Below are positions 26,481-34,851 of a stretch of 64,000 nt of DNA, piece by piece. The translations under genes and the position numbers were made by a program. This DNA is from CBDCFV01 sp965216425 (lineage in GTDB: Bacteria > Chloroflexota > Dehalococcoidia > Lucifugimonadales > UBA3495): the NCBI GenBank assembly GCA_965216425.1, contig CBDCFV010000003.1, positions 62,001-126,000 on the forward strand, written 5' to 3'. Numbering within the stretch: position 1 is the stretch's first letter; each line of letters opens with the position of its first letter. Under the pieces are notes generated by a model. That model was not told the DNA's origin. It saw nothing but the letters and a program-made list of their open reading frames with translations, and did no database searches.

Positions 26481-26530
26481 CATCGGATGCCGATGTCAGA
26501 ATCCTAGCAAGGGCGTATCGTCAGTGTCAA
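26481..26530 (-). promoter_or_regulatory. Hopanoid operon promoter with an inverted repeat at the start site
   Basis: Minus-strand TTGACA (26525-26530), an 18-bp spacer and TAGGAT (26501-26506) form a sigma-70 type promoter. A perfect inverted repeat CATCGG, 3 bp, CCGATG (26481-26495) covers the expected +1. The arrangement resembles that of the suf promoter in this window, with an unrelated operator sequence. Confidence 0.65.
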
Positions 26531-26815
26531 GGGCGGATTTGGCGTTCACAGGTTCTTTCGGAAACAAAAACAAGGGTTTTTGCCGGAAGAGGCCAAGGCG
26601 CGATTTTCTTTGCCTTTTACCGTTCCGGGCCGTCACCTGTGGCTGGTTCTCCCTACGAGAGGTTTAAGCGATTGGCCGTATGTCCTTCGCCAACGTGCCC
26701 TTACGCAAAACACCGGAATACGATAGTAAATGGCTACTATAGTCCAGCATTCGTAGAGGTTACTACGATGGATTTGCGGGTATAACGTATGGTATCATCA
26801 GGCAGGCTCGGAGTG

Positions 26816-26844
26816 TTGACACTTGTTTGCCCGGTATATATCAT
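26816..26844 (+). promoter_or_regulatory. Strong promoter for the DUF1800-DUF1501-NHL genes
   Basis: TTGACA (26816-26821), a 17-bp spacer and TATCAT (26839-26844), one of the best promoter matches in the window. The leader to the first ATG is about 150 nt and ends in an AGGAGGAGGA ribosome site. Nothing coding is seen in the rest of the 26418-27002 gap. Confidence 0.72.
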
Positions 26845-27002
26845 TTTTGGGAATTGATAATTACCTTGGAATGGTTGTTATCAAGAAGCGATACCCCCGT
26901 TCCACGGGCGTTTTCCCCGATTGAGTGTCGGCGGTTACTCTGTAGCGAGGACATTTAAGGTTGCACTAAATTCATGGTTAAGGAACAAACTAGGAGGAGG
27001 AT

Positions 27003-28427
27003 ATGGCTGACGAAAATGTGGCGTTAATGGCACACCTGATGCGGCGCGCTGGATTCGGAGCGAGTCGTGATGAGATCGAAGCCAGGGCTACCCAAGGCTA
27101 CGATCAGACATTGGAAGAGCTGTTGAACCCCATGGGTCAAGAGGGTATCGAAGAAGACCTTTACTACCGGTACAACCCCTCCTACTGGGAGGCGGCGGCT
27201 ATCGAGAACAATGTCCAGGCATGGGTCTGGAAAATGATCAACAACCCCCGCCAGCTTCAGGAAAAGGTGGCGCTATTCTGGCATATGATTTTCTGCGCCG
27301 GCCACAGCAAGATCGACAGCGGCTGGGAAATGGGGAAGATGGTCAACATGTTCCGGGAGCACGGCATGGGCAATTTCCGGGAACTGCTTTACCGGTTGTC
27401 CACCAACCCCGGGATGATGTACTACCTCGACAACACCGAGAGCCACAGGGTTGCGATCAACGAGAATTATGGTCGCGAGCTGTTGGAGCTGTTCTCCATG
27501 GGCGCCGGGAAGGACGAGGGCCTCAACTATTCCGAGGACGACGTCAAGGCCTGTGCTCGCGCATTCACCGGATGGAACGTCCAACCCCCCTACCCGCCAT
27601 TCCCGTACGGGCGCAGCCCTTGGGAGTTCCGATTCGATCCGGCGGACCACGATGATGGTGAGAAGACCTTCTTGGGAGAGACCGGGAACTGGAACGGGGA
27701 TGACATCCTGGACCTCATCTGCAAGGACCCGTCGACTGCACGTTTCGTCGCCCGTCACATGTATAACTTCTTCGTCGCCGACGAAGCCCAGGTGCCCGCA
27801 TGGCGACTGACACCGCCGCGGGATATGTCGTTGATCGAAGACTTGGAGAAGACTTACTTCGACTCTGGGTATGACATCACCGAGATGCTGCGCGTTCTGT
27901 TCAGCTCGGCTGCCTTCAAGTCCGAGTCGGTCCGATACGCCAAGGTCAAGAGCCCTGCCGAGGTGGTCGCGGGAACCCTGCGCTTGGTGGAAGAACACAA
28001 AGAGATGAAGCCGGGTCTTTTCCAACACTCCCAGGAACCCAAGTACATGGGTATGGACCTGATGAACCCTCCAACGGTCGAGGGTTGGCACACCGGCCGG
28101 GAGTGGATTGACAGCGGCACGCTGGTTGAGCGCATCAACTACGCTTCCGAACTGCTGGGCAACACCGAGCTCCCGGGCGTGCAGTCCTTGGTAAACCGCT
28201 TGATGGGTCGAGGCGACGTCCTGTCTCCCGAGGCTTTCGTTGACGGATGCCTGGACGTGATTGGCCCGATAACCCTTGACGCTGGCACTCGTGAAGAGCT
28301 TATCTCCCACGTAAGCAAGAGCGGCGACCTGCGGCACAGCTCCAGCGACGAGGCAACAGACTTCACCCGCCGCACCGGAGAGATGTTCCAGATGATCGCC
28401 TCGACGGCGGAATTTCAGTTCGAATAA
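27003..28427 (+). CDS. DUF1800 family protein
   Basis: 474 residues. Hallmarks of DUF1800 are visible: HLMRRAGFGASRDEIEARAT at the N-terminus, FWHMIFCAGHSKID, NYGRELLELFSMGAGKDEGL and ACARAFTGWNV, plus a C-terminal MNPPTVEGWHTGREW. Function is unknown; DUF1800 genes nearly always pair with DUF1501 genes, as here. Many homologues are exported, but this one has no N-terminal signal peptide. The very strong ribosome site and promoter suggest high expression. Confidence 0.9.
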   Translation: MADENVALMAHLMRRAGFGASRDEIEARATQGYDQTLEELLNPMGQEGIEEDLYYRYNPSYWEAAAIENNVQAWVWKMINNPRQLQEKVALFWHMIFCAGHSKIDSGWEMGKMVNMFREHGMGNFRELLYRLSTNPGMMYYLDNTESHRVAINENYGRELLELFSMGAGKDEGLNYSEDDVKACARAFTGWNVQPPYPPFPYGRSPWEFRFDPADHDDGEKTFLGETGNWNGDDILDLICKDPSTARFVARHMYNFFVADEAQVPAWRLTPPRDMSLIEDLEKTYFDSGYDITEMLRVLFSSAAFKSESVRYAKVKSPAEVVAGTLRLVEEHKEMKPGLFQHSQEPKYMGMDLMNPPTVEGWHTGREWIDSGTLVERINYASELLGNTELPGVQSLVNRLMGRGDVLSPEAFVDGCLDVIGPITLDAGTREELISHVSKSGDLRHSSSDEATDFTRRTGEMFQMIASTAEFQFE

Positions 28428-28438
28428 GCCCCTCCCAC

Positions 28439-28499
28439 GCCCTCTCCTTAAATGGAGAGGGCCTACCCAATACGTCATTCCCGCCTGCGCGGGAATCCA
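28439..28499. repeat. Hairpin plus REP-like palindrome between DUF1800 and DUF1501 genes
   Basis: A 9-bp perfect stem with a 6-nt loop (28439-28462, arms GCCCTCTCC and GGAGAGGGC) is followed by a dispersed palindrome copy (CATTCCCGCCTGCGCGGGAA, about 28477-28496). These may attenuate or stabilise the mRNA between the two genes. There is no T-run, so a true terminator is unlikely. Confidence 0.65.
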
Positions 28500-28514
28500 T
28501 TAGGAGGATATAGA

Positions 28515-29651
28515 ATGGTTTCCACCAAGAAAGACCCTGTTCTGGCGGTCCTGTCTCTGTCCGGTGGCAATGACGGGCTGAACACCGTAATCCCTCGCAC
28601 AAACGGTCTCTACCGGGACTATCGCCCGGTCCTGGCTATCCCGGAAGACCAGATCATTCCCATCAACGACGAGTTGGGGCTACACCCCACCATGGCTCCC
28701 TTGAAGAAGTACTGGGACGAAGGCAAGCTGGCCATCTTCCTGGGTGTCGGCTATCCCAACGCCAGCTATTCCCACTTCAGGTCCATGGACATCTGGCACA
28801 CATGTGAGCCGGACACCCAAGGTTCGGAAGGCTGGCTGGGCCGGGCCATCAAAGACATGGACCCCAACGCGGAGAATGTGCTGACCGGCGTCAACTTCGG
28901 GCGCGGCCTGCCGCGGGCATTGGCTAAGGACGGCGTTCCGGTAGCTTCCGTGGGTGACTTGGAAACCTACGGCCTGTTGACAGGCATCGAGGGTGAAGAC
29001 CAGCGGACCGAGGCCTTGGACGTCTTCGGGCGCATGTACTCCCCGGCCGTTGGCAGGAGCGCCGTGCTGGACTACATCCGCAACACCGGCACCGACGCCC
29101 TGAAAGGCGCTGACATCCTGGCCACCGCCCCGCAGATGTACAGCTCCGACATTGAATACTCCTCCACGGCCGTGGGCCAGTACATGAAGAACATCGCCCA
29201 GACCCACTTGGCCGGCTTTGGTACACGGGTGCTTTACACCACCTCTCCGTACAACGGTTTCGATACCCACGCCAACCAGGCCGCACTACAGGCAGGATTG
29301 TGGCAGGATGTGTCCAACACCGTTGACAACTTCATGTCCGACCTCAGGGCCAAGGACGCCAGCGACAACGTGACGCTGTTCCTGTTCTCGGAATTCGGAC
29401 GCCGCATCGCCGATAACGGCTCCGGCACCGACCACGGGGCCGGCAGCATTGCCATGGCGGTTGGCGAACACGTCAAGGGCGGCGTCTACGGCGAGTATCC
29501 GTCCCTTGAGCTGCAGCACCAGGAAGAGGGCGGCAACCTCCGATTCAACATGGACTTCCGCCAGGTCTACACCTGCCTTATGGAAGACTGGATGGGACTG
29601 GACCCCAAGCCCATCATCGGTGGCAGCTTCGAAAAAGTTAAATTCATCTAG
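28515..29651 (+). CDS. DUF1501 family protein
   Basis: 378 residues of DUF1501, a family with an alkaline-phosphatase/sulfatase-like fold. Visible: LAVLSLSGGNDGLNTVIPRT at the N-terminus, YPNASYSHFRSMDIWHTCEP, YNGFDTHANQA, FSEFGRRIADNGSGTDHGAG. These include the metal-type Asp/His positions. Start ATG at 28515 after TAGGAGGA; the frame opens earlier, at 28452, without support. Homologues usually carry a twin-arginine signal; none is present here. Paired with DUF1800 upstream. Confidence 0.9.
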   Translation: MVSTKKDPVLAVLSLSGGNDGLNTVIPRTNGLYRDYRPVLAIPEDQIIPINDELGLHPTMAPLKKYWDEGKLAIFLGVGYPNASYSHFRSMDIWHTCEPDTQGSEGWLGRAIKDMDPNAENVLTGVNFGRGLPRALAKDGVPVASVGDLETYGLLTGIEGEDQRTEALDVFGRMYSPAVGRSAVLDYIRNTGTDALKGADILATAPQMYSSDIEYSSTAVGQYMKNIAQTHLAGFGTRVLYTTSPYNGFDTHANQAALQAGLWQDVSNTVDNFMSDLRAKDASDNVTLFLFSEFGRRIADNGSGTDHGAGSIAMAVGEHVKGGVYGEYPSLELQHQEEGGNLRFNMDFRQVYTCLMEDWMGLDPKPIIGGSFEKVKFI

Positions 29652-29709
29652 GCTGCCTCGGGCTTGTTCCGGAAAGCTGACACCCGCCGTTACATGAGAA
29701 CGGTTGTGC

Positions 29710-29747
29710 GGCTGCTTCAGCAGAGAAACGTCTTAGTTGAAGCAGCC
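29710..29747 (+). other. 10-bp inverted repeat in the leader of the NHL gene
   Basis: GGCTGCTTCA and TGAAGCAGCC form a perfect 10-bp stem with an 18-nt loop, 31 bp before the next ATG and without a T-run. It could be an RNA stem that protects the downstream mRNA or tunes translation. Confidence 0.55.
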
Positions 29748-29778
29748 CACACGGGTAATATTTGAAGAGGTAAAAGCG

Positions 29779-30867
29779 ATGGCTACTCACTTTTTCGGTC
29801 TAACCGAACGCGCCTTCTCCTACAGCCATTCCGTAGGGCGCAACGAGTTCGCGGGCACCGGGTTCCGTAACCCCGTAGACATGGCGATCACCGACAACAA
29901 CGTGGTCTACGTGCTGAACCGCGGCTACGAGTTCCGGAGCGACGGGCTTCGTATCAGCCAGGTAACCCTGGACGAAGAGTACATTAACGAGTTCGGGTCC
30001 TATGGCAGTGGCCCGGGCCAAATGATCTGGCCTACCTCCCTTGATCTCGATTCCAAGGGCAACCTGTACGTCACCGACGAATGGTTGAACCGCATCAACG
30101 TGTTCAACCCTGACGGTGAGTTCATCCGCAGTTGGCCCAACGGTTTCGAGGCCGGCACCTCGGCCGAGGGCGAGGCTGTGCGGATGATCGACTTCGGCGC
30201 CAACGCCGCAGTCCCTCCCGGCGTTTCCGGTTCCGGAGACGGCGAGCTTGACCGGCCCGGGGGGATTGCTATCAGCAAAGACGACATCATATTCATCAGT
30301 GATAGCCGCAACCACCGGATTCAAAAGTTTACCCTCGACGGCGAGTACCTAGGCCAGTTCAGCAGCTTCGGCAGCGGCCACGGCCAACTGAACATGCCTT
30401 GGGGCATCGACGTGGATAAAGAGGGCAACGTGTTCGTGGCCGACTGGCGCAACGACCGTATCCAGATGTTCACCGGCGATGGGGAATGGTTGGCCAGCTT
30501 TGGGCAGCCAGGCACGGGTGCCGGTCAGTTCAACAGGCCCAACGGCGTCTGTGTGGACGACGATGGCGATATCTACGTTGCGGACTGGCTCAACAACCGG
30601 GTACAGGTGCTGGCCCCTGACGGTCGTTTTGTAACTATGCTTCGGGGCAACCACCAACTCTCCCAATGGGGTAAGGACAAGCTGCTCTCCAACCCGGACA
30701 TGATCAGGCAGCGAGCGCTGGCGTACTCCAACGATGCGAGCTACGAGCAAAAGTTCAACCACCCCTGCGGAGTGCGAATCGATAATCAGGGCAGGCTGGC
30801 GGTCCTGGACCACATCGGAGGCCGCATCCAGGTTTACGCCAAAAGCAAGGACCCGGCCCTCGTATAG
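29779..30867 (+). CDS. NHL-repeat beta-propeller protein
   Basis: 362 residues from the ATG at 29779 (the frame opens at 29737, but GAAGAGG precedes the inner ATG). At least five NHL blades are readable, for example GNLYVTDEWLNRINVFNPDG, DIIFISDSRNHRIQKFTLDG, GNVFVADWRNDRIQMFTGDG and DIYVADWLNNRVQVLAPDG. Such propellers bind partners or act as lyases; PAL-type catalysis cannot be judged from sequence. No signal peptide is seen. It follows DUF1800/DUF1501 and ends before a REP-like palindrome and a terminator. Confidence 0.85.
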   Translation: MATHFFGLTERAFSYSHSVGRNEFAGTGFRNPVDMAITDNNVVYVLNRGYEFRSDGLRISQVTLDEEYINEFGSYGSGPGQMIWPTSLDLDSKGNLYVTDEWLNRINVFNPDGEFIRSWPNGFEAGTSAEGEAVRMIDFGANAAVPPGVSGSGDGELDRPGGIAISKDDIIFISDSRNHRIQKFTLDGEYLGQFSSFGSGHGQLNMPWGIDVDKEGNVFVADWRNDRIQMFTGDGEWLASFGQPGTGAGQFNRPNGVCVDDDGDIYVADWLNNRVQVLAPDGRFVTMLRGNHQLSQWGKDKLLSNPDMIRQRALAYSNDASYEQKFNHPCGVRIDNQGRLAVLDHIGGRIQVYAKSKDPALV

Positions 30868-30871
30868 TTGT

Positions 30872-30897
30872 GGATTCCCGCCTGCGCGGGAATGACA
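30872..30897. repeat. REP-like palindrome copy
   Basis: GATTCCCGCCTGCGCGGGAA followed by TGACAG, the best preserved copy of the dispersed intergenic palindrome in this window. It lies 5 bp after the NHL gene stop. Confidence 0.7.
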
Positions 30898-30942
30898 GTG
30901 TAGTTGGGAAAGACAGTGTGGCCGGCTAAGTCAGGCTAACAC

Positions 30943-30998
30943 ACGCTCCGCCGGATGATGGGCCGAAGGCCCAAAGTCGGCGGAGCGTTTCTTTGTTG
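30943..30998 (+). terminator. Terminator of the DUF1800-DUF1501-NHL transcript
   Basis: An 11-bp perfect stem (ACGCTCCGCCG and CGGCGGAGCGT, 30943-30953 and 30978-30988) encloses a second small hairpin (GGGCC, GGCCC). It is followed by TTCTTTGTT. It lies between convergent genes. Confidence 0.75.
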
Positions 30999-31001
30999 CT
31001 A

Positions 31002-31385
31002 TTACGTTGGCTCGTCTTGGGGAGGTCCTTCGGGCATTCCGGCGTCGATCCAGGAGACGATCTCGTCCAGTTGTTCCTGAGGCAGGAACGGTCCCCGGAG
31101 AGGCATACGCCCGAAGGTAAGAATGCTTCGCGCCAAGGAGCGGACCAACGCGGTTTCCCTCCCCGGCACGCCCGGCTCAATGGCCCGGAGACCGGACAGG
31201 ACAACTTCGGCCAATTGGTCGCGGGAATCAAAGTAGTAGCGGTGTATGCCCGGCAGCGGGTCGCGGCCCCACCGCTCCTTCCAGCGGTCCATGATGCCGT
31301 CCAGGATCTCCTTGACCCTGGGCCAATAAACTTCGTTGTTGCCATTGTCTCCGTTGGGGGTGGTGCTCAAGACAGGCTCTCCCAT
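31002..31385 (-). CDS. Conserved hypothetical protein with a cytochrome-c-like C-terminal helix motif
   Basis: 127 residues from the ATG at 31385 (the frame is open to 31466, which would overlap mogA). The C-terminal part reads FGRMPLRGPFLPQEQLDEIV then SWIDAGMPEG, like the last helix of planctomycete-type cytochrome c domains (IxxWIDxGxPEG), but there is no CxxCH haem site. The N-terminal half (RVKEILDGIMDRWKERWGRD) looks helical. It may recognise a partner rather than carry haem. It lies downstream of mogA with a 31-bp gap. Function unknown. Confidence 0.6.
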   Translation of the reverse strand: MGEPVLSTTPNGDNGNNEVYWPRVKEILDGIMDRWKERWGRDPLPGIHRYYFDSRDQLAEVVLSGLRAIEPGVPGRETALVRSLARSILTFGRMPLRGPFLPQEQLDEIVSWIDAGMPEGPPQDEPT

Positions 31386-31416
31386 CGTCTGGCGGCGGGT
31401 ATTTTCAATTGGTTTC

Positions 31417-31908
31417 TTAAACCGGGTGATCGCTAACCGACTCGGTGCCCAAGAGGTGCAGGGCATGGCCCAGGACAGGGGTCACCACATCCAGGCATTC
31501 CCGCACTCCCTTGGGGCTGCCCGGCAGGCTGATGATCAGCGTACTGCCCCGTATGCCCGCCACCGAACGGCTCAGCATAGCCATAGGGGTGAATTGCAGG
31601 GTTTGAGCGCGCATCGTCTCGGCCAAGCCGGGCACTTCCCGGTCGAACACTGACAGGCAAGCCTCCGGCGTGATGTCGTGAGGCCCCAAGCCGGTCCCTC
31701 CGGTGGTCACCACCAAGTCGACGTCGGAGTCCTCCGCCCACTGCACCAACCGCTCGGCGATCATATCGCGGTCGTCCGGGACCACCTCGTACCGCGTCAC
31801 GTCATAGTCGGGCGGAGCCAGAATTTCCCGGATGGCTTGGCCGCTGGTGTCTTCGCGCTGGCCGTGATACCCGGAGGTGCTGATGGTAAGAATGGCGAGT
31901 CGATACAT
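31417..31908 (-). CDS. mogA: Molybdopterin adenylyltransferase / MogA-MoaB family
   Basis: 163 residues. MogA/MoaB adenylates molybdopterin before metal insertion. The family motif VVTTGGTGLGPHDITPEA and the SLPGSPKG motif near the C-terminus are both present. The N-terminal RLAILTISTSGYHGQREDTS is typical. ATG at 31908. It lies 113 bp downstream of the formate dehydrogenase alpha gene on the same strand, in line with service to that enzyme. Confidence 0.92.
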   Translation of the reverse strand: MYRLAILTISTSGYHGQREDTSGQAIREILAPPDYDVTRYEVVPDDRDMIAERLVQWAEDSDVDLVVTTGGTGLGPHDITPEACLSVFDREVPGLAETMRAQTLQFTPMAMLSRSVAGIRGSTLIISLPGSPKGVRECLDVVTPVLGHALHLLGTESVSDHPV

Positions 31909-32021
31909 AATTCAATCCAAAAGACATAATACCATAGGGTGAATCGGGTTTTGAGTGGGCGGATGGAAATCCCCTGCTCAATGTACTTTTGATTGGAACC
32001 GGCTTTCGCGGGTACGGGTTG

Positions 32022-34847
32022 CTAGGCATCCTCCAAGGGTTCAATGCGAACGGCGCAGACCTTGTATTCCGGGATCTTGGAGATTGGGTCGTAGGCCGCG
32101 TTGGTGAGGAAGTTGGCCGCAGACTCCGACAGTTTCACGAAGGGAATGAAAATCTCTCCGGTGCGTTCCCGGTCGGTGAACAGGGCGCGTCCGGTCAGTT
32201 TACCCCGGCGGGAGGAAACGCGGACCATCTGACCGTCCTCAAGCCCTAATTCCACGCCGTCCTGAGGGTTGATGGCTATTTGCAGTTCCGGGGAACGGGC
32301 CATCAGGCCGGCGACCCGCCGTGTGATGGTGCCACCGTGCCAGTGGTACAGAATCCTGCCGGTGTTGAGGATGAACGGGAACCGGCGGTTGGGAGTTTCG
32401 GCGGCTAAGGGCCCTTGATCGAATGGTACGAACAGTGCCCGCGGCCCCCGGGGAAAGTCGTCGGCGTAGAGATAGCTTGTGCCGGGGTGGTCCGGGGTAG
32501 GGCAGGGCCACTGGATGCCTCCCTCCCGGTCCAGACGGTCATAACTAATGCCGCTAATCAGGGGAGTAAGCTGGGCCATTTCAGCGAATATTTCCGATGG
32601 GTGGCCGTAGTTGAACTGGTCTTCAAATGGCAGTTCCAACTTGCGGCACATGCGGCGGGCCAAGTCACTGATTATCTCCCAGTCGGGTCGGCTGCCGCCG
32701 CGGGGCGCGATGCCCTTTCGTACCCGCTGAACGCGGCGTTCGCTGTTGCTGAAGGTGCCGTCCTTTTCGGCGAAGCTAGTGGCGGGCAGCACCACGTCGG
32801 CTATCCGTGCGGTCTCGTGCAGGAATATGTCCTGGACCACCAGGAAGTCCAAGCTACGGAACATCTCTTCGGCGCGGTTCAGGTCGGGTTCGCTGAGGAG
32901 CGGGTTTTCGCCGGTTATGTACATTGCCTTGACGCCCGTCGGATCTTTCATGGAGTTCACCATGTCAGTCACGACAAGACCGGCTGCACCCGGCAATGCG
33001 CTCCCGCCCCAAGCTCTTTGAAACTTGGCGACGGCTTCCTCGCCCAAGCCTTGGTAACCTGGGAGGGAGTTGGGCAGGCATCCGGCGTCGCCGCATCCCT
33101 GCACATTGTTCTGGCCGCGCAGGGGGGAGACCCCCGACCCCGGGCGGCCGAGTTGGCCCGCCACCAGCGCCAAGTTGAGGAGGCCGTGGGAGTTAGGCGT
33201 GCCGTTGGTGTGCTGGGTGATGCCCATTCCCCACATAAGGCAAGAGCCCGGGGGGCCGGACTCGCCAGTGAATCCGATAGGTGGAGGTGGCTTGGCGTAC
33301 AGGCGCGCGGCTTGGCGGATGTCCTCCGCCGGGACACCGGTGATGTCCGCGACACGTTCGGGCGAGTAACCATCAACTACCTTGGCCCACCCGTCAAAGC
33401 CCTCAGTGCGGTTGGTTACGAACTCATTGTCCAACAAGCCTTCGTCCAGGATGACCTTGGCAAGGCCGTTCAGCAGGGCAACATCGGTACCGGGCAGCGT
33501 TCGCAGCCACAGGTCGGCGTAGTCGCACATGTCGATGCGCCGAGGGTTGACCACGATCAGCTTGGCTCCCCGCTCAACCACTGCCCGTCGCATCCTGGAG
33601 GCGGCCACAGGGTGGTTGGACGTGGGGTCGCAGCCGATGACAAACAGGCAGCCAGCGTTTTCGTAGTCGGTGTAGGAATTACTGGTTGCTCCGCTGCCCA
33701 GCGAGGTAAGCATCGCCTCCACTGAGGGCGCGTGACAGAGCCGGGTGCAGTGGTCAATGTTGTTGCTTTGCATGATCAAGCGGGAGAACTTCTGCTGGAC
33801 GTAGCCGTCCTCGTTGGTGGCTTTGGCTGAGCACAGAGTGGCGAAGGATGGGCCACGGTACTGGGACAGCCGGTCGGCAATGAGGTCAAGGGCTTCGTCC
33901 CAACCGGCGGGGCGGAACTCGCCTCCTTCCTTAATTAATGGCGTGGTCAAACGGTCCGAGTGTTGCACGAAACCGTAGCCGAACCGGCCCTTTACGCAGA
34001 GCATCCCGACGCTGGAGCGGTTCTCCGGAGAGTCTTGTACTTCAAAGATTTCGTCCCGGTCGTTGACTTGGAGCTTGATGCCGCAACCGACGCCACAGTA
34101 AGGACAGGTAGTAGGAACTGAAGTTACTGGTGACTGAGGGTCAGTGGCCAATGGCACGCTGATAGGGGCTGGCGACTGTCCACCAGCCACCGGCTTGGTG
34201 CGGATAGCGCCGGTGGGGCACACTGACAGGCATTGGCCGCAGGTGGTGCAGATTGACTCCACCAATGGCTTGTCCATGAAGGTCCCGATCCGGCTGGCGC
34301 CGCCCGCTCCTAGGAAGTCGATTGCGCCGATGAACTGGTGCCCGTCCTGGCAGGCTTGAGCGCAGCGCCCACAGAGTATGCAGGACTCCATTGCGATGTT
34401 GAAGACCGGGTTGCTTTCATCAGTCTTCTCTCGCCGGCGCGGTTGCCATCTGGCCGAGTCTATGCCGTGATGTTGGGCCGCGGCAGTAAGTTGGACGTAA
34501 TCGGAACCGTCATGGTGTCCGTTGGCTCCGTTTTGTTCATCGAGGCTACTCCCGGGCGGCGGGAGCATTGCCAAGGTCAGTTCTATGATTCCGGAGCGGA
34601 TGCGCCTTACTTCGAGGGACTCGGTATTGACCACCATTCCGTCGCCGGCAGGCACAGAGCAGGACGCCGGAAAGCCCCGGACCCCTTCGATCTGCACCAA
34701 GCAGGTACGGCAGGCCCCGATGGGCTTCATGTCCGGGTCTTTGCATAGCTGGGAGATGTAAGTCTCCGACGCGTTTATGGCGTCCAGCACCGTCGCGCCT
34801 TCGGGAACGCTTATTTGATGGTCGTTGACTGAGAGGGTGACGGTCAA
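32022..34847 (-). CDS. NAD-linked formate dehydrogenase alpha subunit (molybdopterin, Fe-S)
   Basis: About 941 residues. Order of domains: [2Fe-2S] ferredoxin-like domain (ISQLCKDPDMKPIGACRTCL), two 4Fe-4S ferredoxin motifs (CILCGRCAQACQDG, CTTCGQCLSVCPTGAI), the molybdopterin Fe4S4 motif (CPYCGVGCGIKLQ), the catalytic domain and a C-terminal cofactor-binding domain. The metal ligand is cysteine, not selenocysteine (DHCTRLCHAPS, Cys371). The start is the TTG at 34847, preceded by GGAGGT at 8 bp; upstream in-frame starts lie deep inside the beta gene. It oxidises formate or reduces CO2, passing electrons to the NuoF/NuoE-like subunits next door. Confidence 0.9.
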   Translation of the reverse strand: MTVTLSVNDHQISVPEGATVLDAINASETYISQLCKDPDMKPIGACRTCLVQIEGVRGFPASCSVPAGDGMVVNTESLEVRRIRSGIIELTLAMLPPPGSSLDEQNGANGHHDGSDYVQLTAAAQHHGIDSARWQPRRREKTDESNPVFNIAMESCILCGRCAQACQDGHQFIGAIDFLGAGGASRIGTFMDKPLVESICTTCGQCLSVCPTGAIRTKPVAGGQSPAPISVPLATDPQSPVTSVPTTCPYCGVGCGIKLQVNDRDEIFEVQDSPENRSSVGMLCVKGRFGYGFVQHSDRLTTPLIKEGGEFRPAGWDEALDLIADRLSQYRGPSFATLCSAKATNEDGYVQQKFSRLIMQSNNIDHCTRLCHAPSVEAMLTSLGSGATSNSYTDYENAGCLFVIGCDPTSNHPVAASRMRRAVVERGAKLIVVNPRRIDMCDYADLWLRTLPGTDVALLNGLAKVILDEGLLDNEFVTNRTEGFDGWAKVVDGYSPERVADITGVPAEDIRQAARLYAKPPPPIGFTGESGPPGSCLMWGMGITQHTNGTPNSHGLLNLALVAGQLGRPGSGVSPLRGQNNVQGCGDAGCLPNSLPGYQGLGEEAVAKFQRAWGGSALPGAAGLVVTDMVNSMKDPTGVKAMYITGENPLLSEPDLNRAEEMFRSLDFLVVQDIFLHETARIADVVLPATSFAEKDGTFSNSERRVQRVRKGIAPRGGSRPDWEIISDLARRMCRKLELPFEDQFNYGHPSEIFAEMAQLTPLISGISYDRLDREGGIQWPCPTPDHPGTSYLYADDFPRGPRALFVPFDQGPLAAETPNRRFPFILNTGRILYHWHGGTITRRVAGLMARSPELQIAINPQDGVELGLEDGQMVRVSSRRGKLTGRALFTDRERTGEIFIPFVKLSESAANFLTNAAYDPISKIPEYKVCAVRIEPLEDA

Positions 34848-34851
34848 TTGG

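Noticed and set aside
28439..28462. Rho-independent terminator after the DUF1800 gene
   Set aside because: The stem has no T-run and the DUF1501 gene follows closely with its own ribosome site.
27273..28478. Open frame of 401 codons on the minus strand
   Set aside because: Antisense to the DUF1800 gene; no motifs or ribosome site.
32415..33725. Open frame of 436 codons on the plus strand
   Set aside because: Antisense to the formate dehydrogenase alpha gene.
33700..33770. Selenocysteine formate dehydrogenase
   Set aside because: The ligand codon is TGT (33735-33737 on the complement), not TGA, and the frame is open without recoding.
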